Notes under the pieces: generated by a model
The model's input: the letters and a program-made list of their open reading frames with translations, nothing else
The model's database searches: none
Told to the model about the DNA's origin: nothing
Shown: positions 1-6,196 of the stretch, in pieces
How positions within the stretch are numbered: the stretch's first letter is position 1
Layout: every line of letters starts with the position of its first letter
Translations under genes and position numbers: made by a program
Assembly (NCBI GenBank): GCA_022573485.1
Contig: JACZTW010000106.1
Location: 1-11,364, forward strand
Source of the DNA: Planctomycetota bacterium
Lineage (GTDB): Bacteria; Planctomycetota; Phycisphaerae; UBA1845; CAIVHJ01
DNA: 11,364 nucleotides
Direction of reading: 5' to 3'

Positions 1-15
1 GCGTTCTCGGGCCAT
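1..15 (-). CDS. Start of a downstream gene, probably ruvB (5 codons visible)
   Basis: Three nucleotides after the ruvA stop codon, an ATG at 15 (minus strand) opens a frame reading M-A-R-E-R up to the window edge. A strong Shine-Dalgarno sequence, GAGGGA (22-27), sits 6 nt upstream, overlapping the end of ruvA. That makes it a convincing start of a translationally linked gene. In many bacteria ruvA is followed by ruvB, the AAA+ motor of the RuvABC complex, and a start of the MARE type is compatible with RuvB. Five residues cannot prove identity, so the ruvB assignment is inferred from gene order only. Confidence 0.45.
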
Positions 16-18
16 TGC

Positions 19-651
19 TTATCCCTCGGCTCCGGCTTTGATGCGATAACAAGCCTTGACCCATTCGTCTGCGGAAGAGAGGTCTGGGTGCAGTTGGGCC
101 GCCCTTTCGAGCCAGCGGACGGCATCGTTCCGCCCGTCGCCCCACGCCATCATGACCTCCAGGGCGTCTTGCTGGGGCTGAGCCCAACGCTCCGTCGTCC
201 CCGTGCTCACCGTGGCCGTACCGCTCGCGAATTCATCGACCTTGCCTTTCAATTCCGCGACGATCATCTCCGCCCCCCGCCGACCGATCCCCGGCAGCGT
301 GGCCAGCAAGTGCAGTTCACGGTCGGTGATCCAGTTTGCGATCTTCGCGATCGGCTCGGAAAGAGCCTTCAGCGCTTTACGCGGGCCGATCCCTTTGACT
401 CCAATAAAACGGCTGAAGAACGCTTTGTCTTCGGGATGGAGAAAGCCCACCAGCCGAGGAACCAGGTTTCCGTTGGCCGAGTTACCTTCGAGGAACTCCA
501 GAGTGTGGAACACGACCTCACGACCTCGATGGGCCGCCAACTCCCCCACCGCATAGCCCGGCACGAGCACTTCGTAGCCGATGCCCTCACGCTCAAGGAC
601 GACCGACTGCTCCTGTACTTCCGTAACGATTCCCGTCAGTTTGGTAATCAT
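19..651 (-). CDS. ruvA: Holliday junction branch migration protein RuvA
   Basis: RuvA binds the four-way Holliday junction as a tetramer and loads the RuvB motor for branch migration during recombinational repair in the cytoplasm. The 210-aa product (E. coli about 203) shows an N-terminal OB-fold beginning MITKLTGIV and containing GIGYEVLVPG. Two helix-hairpin-helix motifs follow: FIGVKGIGPRKALKAL at about residues 82-97 and LPGIGRRGAEMIVAELKGK at about 118-136. A C-terminal three-helix RuvB-contacting domain follows a linker. The OB-fold loop contains an enlarged segment, LEFLEGNSANGNLVPRL, where most bacteria have a short VREDA-type strand; this is a form I associate with Planctomycetota. 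The start at 651 overlaps the ruvC stop as ATGA, which indicates translational coupling. Confidence 0.95.
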   Translation of the reverse strand: MITKLTGIVTEVQEQSVVLEREGIGYEVLVPGYAVGELAAHRGREVVFHTLEFLEGNSANGNLVPRLVGFLHPEDKAFFSRFIGVKGIGPRKALKALSEPIAKIANWITDRELHLLATLPGIGRRGAEMIVAELKGKVDEFASGTATVSTGTTERWAQPQQDALEVMMAWGDGRNDAVRWLERAAQLHPDLSSADEWVKACYRIKAGAEG

Positions 652-1172
652 GAGCCAGCGACTCCGAGCTTCCCGGCCTGATGCGCTCGCGTGGCTGCGG
701 GTTTTTCATGGACTGCCTGACACAGCGCGATGGCCAGCGCATCCGCAACATCATGCGGTTCGGGAACCACATCCAGGCCGAGGTTCATGCGGACGGCCTG
801 CTGCATTTGCATCTTGCTCGCGCGCCCGTTTCCGGTGAGCGCGCGTTTGATTTGAGTGGCCGCGAAACTGCACACTTCGATGTCTCGCTCGGCAGCCGCG
901 AGCAGCACCATGCCGCGTGCATGGGCCATCACAACTGCGGTCTGAGGATGGCTGTAGTGCGAGTACACGTTCTCCACGGCGAGAATGTCGGGCTCGTGCT
1001 CATCGAGCACTTCGCACAAATCGCGATAGATCTGCCGCAACCGAATGGGAAGTTCCTCTCCGGCGTCGGATTTGATCGTACCGGCGTCAACCACATTGGC
1101 CCGATCGCCGGCCAGATCAATAACGCCGTAGCCGGTCACCTGCAAGCCGGGATCGACACCACAGATTCGCAT
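648..1172 (-). CDS. ruvC: Crossover junction endodeoxyribonuclease RuvC
   Basis: RuvC is the dimeric Mg2+-dependent resolvase that cuts Holliday junctions after RuvAB branch migration. The product is 174 aa (E. coli 173). The four acidic residues of the RNase H-like active site are visible: D7 in MRICGVDPG, E67 in LAVENVY, and D141 and D144 in PHDVADALAIA. The TGNGRA segment of the family lies near residues 113-118. I chose the ATG at 1172 because GGGAGG (1177-1182) lies 4 nt upstream and because the catalytic motif begins at once. The frame is open to an ATG at 1256, but those extra 28 residues resemble no RuvC N-terminus. The stop overlaps the ruvA start. A 230-nt gap containing an inverted repeat separates it from cysS. 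Confidence 0.95.
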   Translation of the reverse strand: MRICGVDPGLQVTGYGVIDLAGDRANVVDAGTIKSDAGEELPIRLRQIYRDLCEVLDEHEPDILAVENVYSHYSHPQTAVVMAHARGMVLLAAAERDIEVCSFAATQIKRALTGNGRASKMQMQQAVRMNLGLDVVPEPHDVADALAIALCQAVHEKPAATRAHQAGKLGVAGS

Positions 1173-1176
1173 TGTT

Positions 1177-1182
1177 CCTCCC
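1177..1182 (-). promoter_or_regulatory. Ribosome binding site fixing the ruvC start
   Basis: On the minus strand this reads GGGAGG, 4 nt before the ATG at 1172. It is the clearest Shine-Dalgarno in the cluster and decides for the short ruvC start over the upstream in-frame ATG at 1256. Confidence 0.8.
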
Positions 1183-1232
1183 TGAACATTACCTTTCGCC
1201 ACCGCCTGGCCCGTATTTCTCACGCTAATCCT

Positions 1233-1390
1233 GCCACGAAGACACAAAGGCACCAAGAGTTGGAAATGGAGAATGGAAAACGAAGAACCGAAGAACGAGA
1301 AACTGCTTCCACTTCAAGGACACAGTCCCGAACTTTGCCGTTGCTTCTCCATTCTCCATTCTCCATTTCTTTCCTTCGTGCCTTCGTGGC
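1233..1390. repeat. Long imperfect inverted repeat between cysS and ruvC
   Basis: The left arm (1233-1277) and the reverse complement of the right arm (1355-1390) both start GCCACGAAG-R-CAC-R-AAGG and both contain the identical 14-mer AAATGGAGAATGGA (1264-1277 and 1355-1368). The left arm opens with three tandem octamers of the form CACNAAGR (1235-1258), and the right arm holds two copies in inverse orientation. The roughly 75-nt interior is purine-rich on its left side (repeats of GAAGAAC) and has no coding potential I can support. The whole would fold into a large hairpin in the cysS-ruvC transcript. CACGAAG-type tandem tracts turn up as dispersed intergenic repeats in several environmental phyla, so a non-autonomous mobile or REP-like unit is my best reading. 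No transposase or target duplication is visible. Confidence 0.7.
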
Positions 1391-1402
1391 TAGAATTCGG
1401 GC

Positions 1403-2908
1403 CTAGCCGATCCGCCAATGCGTGCCGTCAGGGCGATCTTCCAGTGTAACGCCCATGTCTGTCAACTGTTCTCGGATTTTGTCGGCGAGGGTGTAATTCT
1501 TTTCGTTCTTGGCGTCGTTACGCAGTTGCACGAACAGATCCAATAGGCCTCCCGTCAGCGAATCCCCGCCGCTAGCCGCAGCTTTGGGCGGCTCCTCGAA
1601 AAGCCCGAGAATGCGCCCGTCTTCCACTAGAGTCCTCGTGGCAGCGAGCGCCAGTTCCCTCAATTCGTCACTCATTGTCGTTTCGACGGCGTGCTGGTCC
1701 ATGAACTTGTTGATGATGCCGGCGGTCTGGAACAGAACGCTGATCGCGCCGGCCGTGTTGAAGTCGTCGTCCATGGCATCGAGGAATCGCGTGCGCTGGG
1801 CGAGGATGCTCTCGACGAGTGCATGATAGCGCTCGTCGTACTTGTCGAGCTGGGGTTTGTGCAGCGTGGGGAGATCATCATACGGAGAGCGGCCCGAGGC
1901 CCGCTCGACACGATCGATCAGCCGGTAGAAAGTGTCCAGGCCCTTTTTCTTGCTCGCGAGTTCTTCATCGGAGAACTCGATGGGTCGGCGATAGTGCGTG
2001 CTGAGCAAAAAGAACCGCAGCAATTCACCGCCGTAATGCTTGAGAAGATGGCTGAGCGTCATCTTTTCCAGGATCTTCTGCATTTCCGGGTCCGACTTGC
2101 TCAGCTTCTTCGTATTCAACCGCGTCAACCCGTTGTGCGCCCAGTACTTGGCAAACGGCTTGCCTGAATAAGATTCCGCCTGGGCGATTTCGTTCTCGTG
2201 ATGCGGGAAGATCAAGTCCATCCCCCCACCGTGCAGATCGAACGACTCGCCGAGGTATTTCATGCTCATGGCGGAGCACTCGATGTGCCAGCCGGGTCTG
2301 CCGCGACCCCACGGCGAGGCGAAGCAAATGTCGTCCGGCTCGTCCGGCTTGGAGGCTTTCCACAACGCGAAATCACTCGGATTGCGCTTCGCGCCACTCA
2401 CAATCTCGCGCTGCCCCGCCTGGTCATCCACCTTGCGGTTGGAGAGCTTGCCGTAGTCGTCGTCCTTGCTGACGTCGAAGTACACGTCGCCGCTCACCGC
2501 GTAGGCGAAGCCTTTCTCGATCAACCGCTCGATCATGCTGATGATCTCAGGGATGTGTTCGCTGGCTTTGGGCATGTCGTCGATGCTGCGCACGCCGAGC
2601 TGAGCGAGGGCGTCGCGGTAGCTGCGGGCAATGCGCTCCGCCAACTCATAGACGCCGCACCCTTGTTTGGCGGCTTCGTCGATGATCTTGTCTTCGACAT
2701 CCGTGATATTCACCACCCATCTGACTTTGTAGCCTTTGTAGGTCAGGTAGCGTTTGATCGCGTCGAAGATGACCGGGCCGACGGCGTGGCCGATGTGGCT
2801 CTCCTTGTAGACGGTTGGACCGCACAAGTAGATACCGACTTCGCCCGGCTTGACGGGCGAGAAAAGCTCCTTTTCGTGGCTCAGCGTGTTATAGACGCGA
2901 AGTGCCAT
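1403..2908 (-). CDS. cysS: Cysteine--tRNA ligase
   Basis: CysRS charges tRNA-Cys with cysteine in two ATP-dependent steps in the cytoplasm. The 501-aa product (E. coli 461) has the class I HIGH signature exactly as H38-I-G-H41 and a KLSKS loop at 268-272. The zinc site that selects cysteine is complete: C29 (LCGPTVY), C211 (WHIECSAMS), and H236 and E240 in PHHENE. The extra length over E. coli lies mainly in the C-terminal half, including a glycine/alanine/serine linker before the last helical segment (DLFVQLRNDAKNEKNY). The ATG at 2908 is preceded by an AGAGGAG-like sequence inside the end of ispF at a somewhat long spacing. The ispF stop lies 4 nt upstream, so the two genes are almost certainly co-transcribed. 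Confidence 0.97.
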   Translation of the reverse strand: MALRVYNTLSHEKELFSPVKPGEVGIYLCGPTVYKESHIGHAVGPVIFDAIKRYLTYKGYKVRWVVNITDVEDKIIDEAAKQGCGVYELAERIARSYRDALAQLGVRSIDDMPKASEHIPEIISMIERLIEKGFAYAVSGDVYFDVSKDDDYGKLSNRKVDDQAGQREIVSGAKRNPSDFALWKASKPDEPDDICFASPWGRGRPGWHIECSAMSMKYLGESFDLHGGGMDLIFPHHENEIAQAESYSGKPFAKYWAHNGLTRLNTKKLSKSDPEMQKILEKMTLSHLLKHYGGELLRFFLLSTHYRRPIEFSDEELASKKKGLDTFYRLIDRVERASGRSPYDDLPTLHKPQLDKYDERYHALVESILAQRTRFLDAMDDDFNTAGAISVLFQTAGIINKFMDQHAVETTMSDELRELALAATRTLVEDGRILGLFEEPPKAAASGGDSLTGGLLDLFVQLRNDAKNEKNYTLADKIREQLTDMGVTLEDRPDGTHWRIG

Positions 2909-2912
2909 GTCG

Positions 2913-3404
2913 TCACTCGACTCCTCTCTTGAGTATCAGTGCGGCCTCGCAGGCGATCGCCCTGCCCTCTCCAACCGCATCGAATCCTTCATTCGTCTTG
3001 GCCTTAACTCCGATTCGCTCAGGGTCGAGGCTCAAGAGGCCGGCCAGCGACTGTCGCAGGCGATTCTTGTGTTCTGCCAATTTTGGCTTTTCGGCGCGAA
3101 TCGTCAAATCGAGATTGTTGATCCACCACCCGAGGCCGTTCACTTCCCTCAGTGCCTCTTCAAGCAGCTCACTGCTCCTCCGGCCTTTGTGAGCAGGGTC
3201 GCCATCCGGGAAGTGTTCGCCGATATCGGGCAATCCCGCTGCCCCGAGCATCGCGTCGATGACTGCGTGCAGGACCACGTCACCATCAGTGTGCCCCGAC
3301 AGTCCGAAATCAGCCGGCACTTCGATCCCTCCGAGCATCAACACGCGATTCGGTATCACTGCGTGGATATCGTAGCCGATTCCGATTCGCCATTCAGCCG
3401 CCAT
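2913..3404 (-). CDS. ispF: 2-C-methyl-D-erythritol 2,4-cyclodiphosphate synthase
   Basis: IspF cyclises CDP-methylerythritol 2-phosphate to MEcPP, releasing CMP, in the non-mevalonate isoprenoid pathway. The product is 163 aa, typical for the trimeric enzyme. The metal ligands are in place: D12 and H14 in GYDIHA, and H46 in GHTDGDVVLHA. The DIGEHFPDGDP loop and the C-terminal TNEGFDAVGEGRAIACEA segment are also present. The last replaces the TTEKLGFTGRGEGIA form of proteobacteria. The first residue of the catalytic loop is G rather than the common S (GHTDGD versus SHSDGD). The gene is first in the minus-strand cluster. The upstream 90 nt is shared with the divergent arsC-like gene and should hold the promoter, though I see no strong consensus boxes. 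Confidence 0.96.
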   Translation of the reverse strand: MAAEWRIGIGYDIHAVIPNRVLMLGGIEVPADFGLSGHTDGDVVLHAVIDAMLGAAGLPDIGEHFPDGDPAHKGRRSSELLEEALREVNGLGWWINNLDLTIRAEKPKLAEHKNRLRQSLAGLLSLDPERIGVKAKTNEGFDAVGEGRAIACEAALILKRGVE

Positions 3405-3443
3405 ACCCTGGCCGCTCCTATAGCCCGGCGTCCGCCGAGCGCC

Positions 3444-3449
3444 TAGAAT
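3444..3449 (+). promoter_or_regulatory. Possible -10 element for the arsC-like gene
   Basis: TAGAAT lies 45 nt before the arsC-like start codon in the divergent intergenic region and matches TATAAT at five of six positions. No good -35 box is visible 16-18 nt upstream. A small perfect inverted repeat, CGGCG-TC-CGCCG (3426-3437), sits just upstream and could be an operator or a short hairpin. This is weak, sequence-only evidence. Confidence 0.3.
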
Positions 3450-3494
3450 GTACCTCAGTATCTCCGATCACCCAACCGGATTGGAAAAAACGCC

Positions 3495-3977
3495 ATGCCA
3501 GAGCGAAAACGAACGGTCCTCTTCATTTGCACCGGCAACTCTTGCCGCTCCCAAATGGCAGAAGCCATTCTCCGGCATGTTGCCGGCGACAAGTTCGAGG
3601 CCCTCAGCGGGGGCACCCACCCCGCCGGGGTCGTCCAGCCCATCGCCATTCGCGCGCTTGAGAAAATGGGCGTGCCCACGGACGGCCTGGAATCGAAACA
3701 CCTCGACCAATTCGCTGATTACCCCGTCAATATCGCCATTACAGTGTGCGACAATGCCTCGGCGGAGTGCCCTTCCTGGCTGGCAGCCGACATCAAAGTC
3801 CATTGGGGACTCCCGGACCCCACCTTCCACGCCGGCGACGAAGACGAACGCGAGGCTTTTTGCACCGAAATCGCCGAGCGGATCCTCAAAAGAGTCACCC
3901 GCCTTGCCACGATACGCTTTGACCAATTCTCCAAGGCAAAACTCAGCGAGATTCTCAATTCTCTGGCTGATCTGTAA
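3495..3977 (+). CDS. arsC: Arsenate reductase, thioredoxin-linked ArsC / low-molecular-weight PTP family
   Basis: Enzymes of this family reduce arsenate to arsenite using a cysteine relay that thioredoxin then resets. The 160-aa product has the phosphatase-type P-loop C12-T-G-N-S-C-R18 directly after a hydrophobic first strand (TVLFI). The two redox cysteines, C85 and C92 (VCDNASAEC), have the seven-residue spacing of C82/C89 in the Gram-positive type ArsC, which favours a reductase over a plain tyrosine phosphatase. The general acid loop follows as HWGLPDPTF (D108). The ATG at 3495 puts the P-loop at the expected distance. The upstream Shine-Dalgarno is poor (TTGGAAAAAACGCC). No arsR, arsB or acr3 gene is near, so it stands alone. 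Its true substrate could be arsenate or a phosphoprotein. Confidence 0.88.
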   Translation: MPERKRTVLFICTGNSCRSQMAEAILRHVAGDKFEALSGGTHPAGVVQPIAIRALEKMGVPTDGLESKHLDQFADYPVNIAITVCDNASAECPSWLAADIKVHWGLPDPTFHAGDEDEREAFCTEIAERILKRVTRLATIRFDQFSKAKLSEILNSLADL

Positions 3978-4031
3978 CATGTTTCCTCACAAATAGATAA
4001 ACCTAGGATGCCGAGTTCTGCGATGTTTAAT

Positions 4032-4046
4032 TGAGAATCGGTCTCA
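4032..4046. promoter_or_regulatory. Fur-box-like operator 1
   Basis: TGAGAATCGGTCTCA is a 7-1-7 palindrome-like site that matches the Fur pattern TGAGAATnATTCTCA at 12 of 14 defined positions (arms TGAGA and TCTCA). It ends 8 nt upstream of a perfect -35 hexamer. Assignment to Fur is inferred from the motif only. Confidence 0.5.
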
Positions 4047-4054
4047 GTTTTGCC

Positions 4055-4083
4055 TTGACAATCATCTTCCGACAGTCTATTGA
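4055..4083 (+). promoter_or_regulatory. Sigma-70-type promoter of the prepilin gene
   Basis: A perfect -35 box, TTGACA (4055-4060), is followed by a 17-nt spacer and a weak -10 box, TATTGA (4078-4083). The predicted transcript starts near 4090. That is downstream of the upstream in-frame ATG at 4080, which supports the later start of the prepilin gene at 4131. Fur-like sites flank the -35 and overlap the -10. Confidence 0.5.
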
Positions 4084-4095
4084 TACTGAGACTCA
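4081..4095. promoter_or_regulatory. Fur-box-like operator 2
   Basis: TGATACTGAGACTCA matches a 7-1-7 Fur pattern (TGATAAT on the left, TGAGAAT on the inverted right arm) at about 11 of 14 positions. It overlaps the -10 box and the likely transcription start, where a repressor would block initiation. The palindrome extends outward as ATTGA...TCAAT (4079-4097). It is followed by GCAATTGC (4099-4106), so a second overlapping site is possible. Confidence 0.45.
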
Positions 4096-4130
4096 ATCGC
4101 AATTGCAATCCAAGCATGAGGAAATGGCCC

Positions 4131-5093
4131 ATGAAGAATCGAAAATCCAATGCATTCACCTTGATCGAGCTGCTGATCGTGGTCGGGATCATCGCTCTTT
4201 TGATATCGATCCTCCTGCCCTCGCTGGCCTCCGCCAGGAACGCAGCCAAGAGCACAGTTTGCCTGTCCAACCTCAAGCAGATTGGGACACAAAATATGCT
4301 GTACTTGAACAAATACGGTGTATTTCCACCCGTCAGATTGAAAAAAACGCCGGATAGCGATGGTGTGATGCAAGACTTCTACTACGACTTCGGTCGGCAG
4401 TTCAAGCGCAAGGGGCCTCGTTGGCAGTGGTTCCTCGGCGAGGATATGGGACCGGTCATAGACCCTGACAAGTACGTTGACGAGATTGCCTTCAACAAAT
4501 CAATGGTGATCGACAACCCTTATTGGGAAGACCCCGCCATGTCCGGGTTCACCAATGATGTCCGTAACGGCGCATATGGCTACAACGGCACCTACCTCGG
4601 TTACACACGGAGCATGGACACTGATGGCGATGGCCTCGATGATTCGTGGGTCCGTTGGCCCGTTGGTGAGTCGATGGTTCTTGATCCAGGCCAGACCGTG
4701 CTGGCTGCCGACAGCCGAGGTGGTTTTTCGCCTCATGGGAATCACTCTTATTGGCTTGATCCCCCGAAAAGAGCCGTCTACGGCGGGGATCCAGCAACTG
4801 ACGAGCAAGATTTTAGCCCCGACCCGTCAGACCCTGCCAACAAGCCGCTTGAAGTGTTAGGTCATTCACCTGTCGAGGCCCGGCATCAGCGAAAAGGCAA
4901 TGTCGTTTTTGTCGATGCCCACGCGGTATCGATGAAACTGGAAGCCTTGGGGTACCAAATGGACCCGCTCACAGGCGAGACCCTGAAAATTGACGACCCC
5001 CTCTATGACCGCACAATGAATCACAACAAGCTTTGGGCTGGGACAGGCCGGGACGACCCGCCGCTGGAGTACGTTTACCCGAGCGACCCGTAA
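4131..5093 (+). CDS. Prepilin-type N-terminal methylation / H-X9-DG family protein
   Basis: The 320-aa product begins with a type IV prepilin-like leader, MKNRKSNA-FTLIELL. The predicted prepilin-peptidase cleavage follows A8, E13 becomes the conserved Glu5 of the mature protein, and a 20-residue hydrophobic helix (about 14-33) leads into SLASARNAAKSTVCLSNLKQ. This is the pseudopilin layout of the huge planctomycete/verrucomicrobial families. The C-terminal half has the family's H-X9-DG signature as H252-X9-D262-A, with Ala in place of Gly. DTDGDGLDD (163-171) resembles a calcium-binding thrombospondin-3 type loop. Position -1 is Ala rather than the usual Gly. I chose the ATG at 4131 because GAGG (4118-4121) lies 9 nt upstream; in-frame ATGs at 4080 and 4116 lack this and would lengthen the leader. 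The protein is probably at the envelope or in a pseudopilus; its partner and role are unknown. Confidence 0.88.
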   Translation: MKNRKSNAFTLIELLIVVGIIALLISILLPSLASARNAAKSTVCLSNLKQIGTQNMLYLNKYGVFPPVRLKKTPDSDGVMQDFYYDFGRQFKRKGPRWQWFLGEDMGPVIDPDKYVDEIAFNKSMVIDNPYWEDPAMSGFTNDVRNGAYGYNGTYLGYTRSMDTDGDGLDDSWVRWPVGESMVLDPGQTVLAADSRGGFSPHGNHSYWLDPPKRAVYGGDPATDEQDFSPDPSDPANKPLEVLGHSPVEARHQRKGNVVFVDAHAVSMKLEALGYQMDPLTGETLKIDDPLYDRTMNHNKLWAGTGRDDPPLEYVYPSDP

Positions 5094-5188
5094 AGCTGGG
5101 AACGCACGTCTCGACAGGCCTGCTCTGCCGCATGAAGAGGCTGAGGGCCTAAGCCGCGGGCGAGATTCGACCGATAACCATACAAGGT

Positions 5189-6196
5189 ATGGGAATCCCA
5201 CGGACGCTCGCTTACTTGGTGGTGACCGGCGCCACGATGACTGCCGGATCGATGGTGACCCGCGCCCAGTCCGCGCCGGGGGGTCGGGCGAATCAGTCCG
5301 CGTTGTCGAAGTCAGGCCGCTCGGGCGACCGCGTCATCAGGCTGTTCGATTTCAATGAGCGTCCGCAGGGCAATCTGGAGCCGGTTCCCATGCTGTGGAC
5401 GCGGCACGAAAGCCCCGGCTTCCCATCCTACGCCGTGGGCCGGTTTGATCTGGAGACAGGCTACGATTCGCCGCCGTCGTTTTATTTGGAATCCAGGGGG
5501 CGAAGCTGTGCGTATCATTACAGCGGCTTGGACATCGACGCCGGGCCGCATACCGACTACCGAATTACGGTACACATCAAACCCGATCGCCTGACCTATG
5601 CAAGAGCGTACATCAGTGCCTACCTGCTTGACGCCAACGGCGTGAAGATCGACGGCACGGAGCGCCGAAGCCGGTTCGTCGGTGGGGATCCGAATGCCGA
5701 ACAGTGGCAGGATGTTTCCGTTCGCCTGCTCGGCAATGTGGATGGCGCTTATTCGATCGGTTTGGCGGTGTGGGTCGTTCAACGCTCTGAATGGTGGTTC
5801 GGCGCCCAACCGCTGAAACACATTGACCACAAGGACGTGCATGGCGGTGCATGGTTTGATGACATCACCGTGTATCGTTTGCCGAGTGTTGATCTTTCAA
5901 CGACCGCCTCTGCCGCGGGCAACGTCTATGCTGCTGATGCGATCCCACTCTTGCTCGTTCGAGGTGGTGACTCGTCTTTCCGAGAGCTACAGACCAGGCT
6001 GACCGTTCGAGACGCGGCGGGTCGGATTGTGCGTCGGGAGAAAGTCGGATTGACGCAGCAGGCGGAATCCCGCACACGGCAAGTCGCGTTGCCGGCTCTG
6101 CCTCCCGGTGCTTATCACGCTCATTTGAGCGTTGATATTGAACAAGGGATGACGATCGACCGCTACTTGACGTTCGTCCGCTTGGCCCCGAATTGA
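5189..6196 (+). CDS. Secreted jelly-roll domain protein (likely N-terminal half of a split protein)
   Basis: I do not recognise the exact family. The 335-aa frame starts with a plausible Sec signal peptide: R5, a hydrophobic stretch at about 7-23, and a likely cleavage in the TRAQSA region near residue 28. From about 48 to 232 there is a beta-rich domain. It begins VIRLFDFNE and ends GGAWFDDITVYRLP, a pattern common at the end of carbohydrate-binding jelly-roll (CBM4/9-like) domains. Residues about 235-332 look like an Ig-like sandwich. The ATG at 5189 has only a close AAGG upstream, so the start is moderately secure. The frame stops at 6194-6196 inside an overlap with the next frame. Restoring one base in the C4 run at 6186-6189 would join the two, so this is probably the N-terminal part of one secreted protein. 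Confidence 0.72.
   Translation: MGIPRTLAYLVVTGATMTAGSMVTRAQSAPGGRANQSALSKSGRSGDRVIRLFDFNERPQGNLEPVPMLWTRHESPGFPSYAVGRFDLETGYDSPPSFYLESRGRSCAYHYSGLDIDAGPHTDYRITVHIKPDRLTYARAYISAYLLDANGVKIDGTERRSRFVGGDPNAEQWQDVSVRLLGNVDGAYSIGLAVWVVQRSEWWFGAQPLKHIDHKDVHGGAWFDDITVYRLPSVDLSTTASAAGNVYAADAIPLLLVRGGDSSFRELQTRLTVRDAAGRIVRREKVGLTQQAESRTRQVALPALPPGAYHAHLSVDIEQGMTIDRYLTFVRLAPN

Noticed and set aside
88..681. 197-aa plus-strand open frame opposite ruvA
   Set aside because: It is a shadow of ruvA with an Arg/Pro/His-rich translation and no homology pattern.
1173..1256. N-terminal extension of ruvC to the ATG at 1256
   Set aside because: The added residues do not resemble RuvC, part would be encoded by the repeat arm, and a strong ribosome binding site marks the ATG at 1172.
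1235..1258. CRISPR-like array from the tandem CACNAAGR octamers
   Set aside because: Units are 8 nt with no spacers, only three in a row, and are mirrored in the opposite arm; this fits a repeat element, not CRISPR.
681..1406. 241-aa plus-strand open frame opposite ruvC and the inverted repeat
   Set aside because: It is antisense to a clearly identified ruvC and continues through the repeat element; no independent support.
2198..2932. 244-aa plus-strand open frame opposite cysS
   Set aside because: It is entirely antisense to cysS, which carries all CysRS motifs; the translation shows no recognisable motif.
3468..3980. 170-aa minus-strand open frame opposite the arsC-like gene
   Set aside because: It is antisense to a gene with an intact P-loop and redox cysteines; no motif of its own.
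4080..4130. Earlier in-frame starts of the prepilin gene (ATG at 4080 and 4116)
   Set aside because: The first lies upstream of the predicted transcription start and inside the promoter. Neither has a ribosome binding site as good as the GAGG before 4131, and both give an atypically long leader.
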